DNA of 7,659 nucleotides, from the NCBI GenBank assembly GCA_029939445.1, contig JAOZSY010000129.1:1-7659 (forward strand), read 5' to 3'. Positions 6,491 through 7,659 of this stretch are shown here, one piece after another. The stretch's first letter is position 1. Each line of letters begins with the position of its first letter. This DNA is from Bacteroidales bacterium. GTDB taxonomy: Bacteria; Bacteroidota; Bacteroidia; Bacteroidales; UBA1556. The position numbers were made by a program, and so were the translations under genes. The notes under the pieces are model-generated. The model was not told where the DNA came from. It ran no database searches and saw only the letters and a program-made list of their open reading frames with translations.

Positions 6491-7659
6491 ATGAAAAGAA
6501 TCATTACATATACTTTAGTATTCTTATTTATTAATATTAATCTATTTGGACAGCAAGAAGTTGAGGGTAATTCAAAAGATTATTTATGGGCTGTAAATGC
6601 TAACATAGGTTATAGTTTATTGTGGGGTGATGCCGCAAGTCAAAGTTATAATCCTTTTGCTAGATGGTTTAACTCAGATGAGTCGGCATTTAGTTATGGA
6701 ATAAATGTTCAAAGAAAACTGAACAAATCGTTCAAAATACAAGGAGGTATCTTGATGGGGAGCTTAAATTCATATAGAGATAGTTTAGATTGGTCAGACA
6801 TTACTCATCCAGTTACAAATTCTGAAACATCATACTTTGATGGGCATATTGCATTGAATGTAGATTTCACATCATTGATGGGCTTTAAGGAGGATCGTTT
6901 GGTTTCTTTTTATGGATTATTGGGAGTAGGAATGGTTCATTATAGTGCTACTAGCTATTTAGGTGGTGTAGAACAGCCTGATAGAACTATTAGTGGAGCT
7001 AATACGTTAATGATTCCATGGGGATGGGGTTTAGATTTCAGAATTAATGAGAAATTTAGTATAAACTTTGAGAATACATTTAGAAATACATTTATAGATG
7101 ACCTTGATGCTTATGAGGGTCAAAATAGTGATTTTAGCGATTTTTATTCAATAACAGGAGTGGGTCTTACTTATAAATTTGGTGAGAAAAAAGAGAAAGA
7201 GAAACCTAAGGTTGAAATAGCACCAGTAGAAGAGGCTGATATACAAGATGACGACTCTTTAGTAGCTGGTTTAGAGCCTGTTTACGTTAGTTTCCGTTCT
7301 AGTATCCCTAAGAGTGTATCTCCAAATACTGAATATGATGTAAATTCAATTATTAATAAAGAAGATTTAACATCTAAAGGTGTTTATGAAATGAAAATTC
7401 CTAACGATTTTTATATTTCTAATATAAAAACTGAAGGTGGTAAATTAGAGCAGGATAGTTCTAAATTTGTTGTTACTTGGGATGAGATGCCTGAGAGTAA
7501 CTTGATGATTTCGTATCACCTTAGTGTAGGTGGACTTGAAGAAATTAGTTATACTTTTGATTCTAAATTTACTTACGTTGAGGACAGTATTGAGAAAGTT
7601 AAAGCTTTTACTAATAGAGTTTCTCTTAATGAGGTTGTTTTAGTTAAAAATGACACTAA
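6491..7659 (+). CDS. Outer-membrane beta-barrel protein with an unrecognised C-terminal module, 3'-truncated
   Basis: The frame opens at ATG 6491 and has no stop before the window ends: 389 full codons plus two bases (the final TAA is out of frame). A signal peptide covers 1-20 (MKRIITYTLVFLFININLFG), with cleavage probably before QQ. Residues 31-231 are a small barrel like that of the divergent OmpA protein: GYSLLWGDAAS, SYGINVQRKLNKSFKIQGG, DDLDAYEGQNSDFSDFYS and the end GVGLTYKFGE. A charged linker (232-256, KKEKEKPK then acidic) leads to about 130 residues with a beta-sandwich look: GLEPVYVSFRSSIPKSV, KGVYEMKIPNDF, GGKLEQDSSKFVVTWDEMP and MISYHLSVGG. I cannot name this module. The rest of the gene may hold another domain, such as OmpA or SPOR. 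It is probably an envelope protein. A good promoter lies upstream, there is no Shine-Dalgarno sequence, and the chosen start gives a normal signal peptide. Confidence 0.85.
   Translation, partial: MKRIITYTLVFLFININLFGQQEVEGNSKDYLWAVNANIGYSLLWGDAASQSYNPFARWFNSDESAFSYGINVQRKLNKSFKIQGGILMGSLNSYRDSLDWSDITHPVTNSETSYFDGHIALNVDFTSLMGFKEDRLVSFYGLLGVGMVHYSATSYLGGVEQPDRTISGANTLMIPWGWGLDFRINEKFSINFENTFRNTFIDDLDAYEGQNSDFSDFYSITGVGLTYKFGEKKEKEKPKVEIAPVEEADIQDDDSLVAGLEPVYVSFRSSIPKSVSPNTEYDVNSIINKEDLTSKGVYEMKIPNDFYISNIKTEGGKLEQDSSKFVVTWDEMPESNLMISYHLSVGGLEEISYTFDSKFTYVEDSIEKVKAFTNRVSLNEVVLVKNDT

Overview
The window looks like a piece of chromosome from a Bacteroidota (Bacteroidetes) bacterium. The DNA is strongly AT-rich, no start codon has a Shine-Dalgarno sequence, and two promoters between genes fit the Bacteroidetes consensus (TTG, spacer, TAnnTTTG). 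The gene content also fits: a TonB-dependent receptor with an N-terminal carboxypeptidase-regulatory-like domain, and an OmpA protein with a thrombospondin-type-3 calcium linker between barrel and OmpA domain. I cannot name a genus.

Layout. Positions 1-2190 (+) hold the 3' part of a TonB-dependent outer-membrane receptor gene cut by the window edge. An SRAP (YedK/HMCES-type) DNA-protein crosslink gene follows after 13 nt at 2204-2995 (+), probably in the same transcript. A long-chain acyl-CoA synthetase gene runs towards it at 3000-4883 (-), with only 4 nt between the two stop codons; an 11-bp perfect inverted repeat straddles this junction. A good intrinsic terminator at 4942-4975 (-) closes the next gene, an OmpA-family envelope protein at 5003-6322 (-). 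A 168-bp divergent promoter region (6323-6490) separates it from a second outer-membrane barrel gene, 6491 to the window end (+), which stays open and is cut at its 3' end.

The right-hand half is the most interesting part. The two divergent genes encode proteins with recognisably related N-terminal barrels but different C-terminal modules: a TSP3 linker plus OmpA domain in one, and a charged linker plus a beta-rich domain I do not recognise in the other. Their predicted -7 boxes lie almost symmetrically, 49 and 50 nt from their start codons. A perfect 10-bp inverted repeat lies between the two boxes and touches the promoter elements of both, so the pair may be co-regulated. The OmpA domain also has Gly where the family has the conserved peptidoglycan-binding Asp.

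The left half is ordinary housekeeping and envelope content. I see no tRNA, rRNA, CRISPR array, insertion sequence or defence system, and no complete multi-gene system that I would call new.
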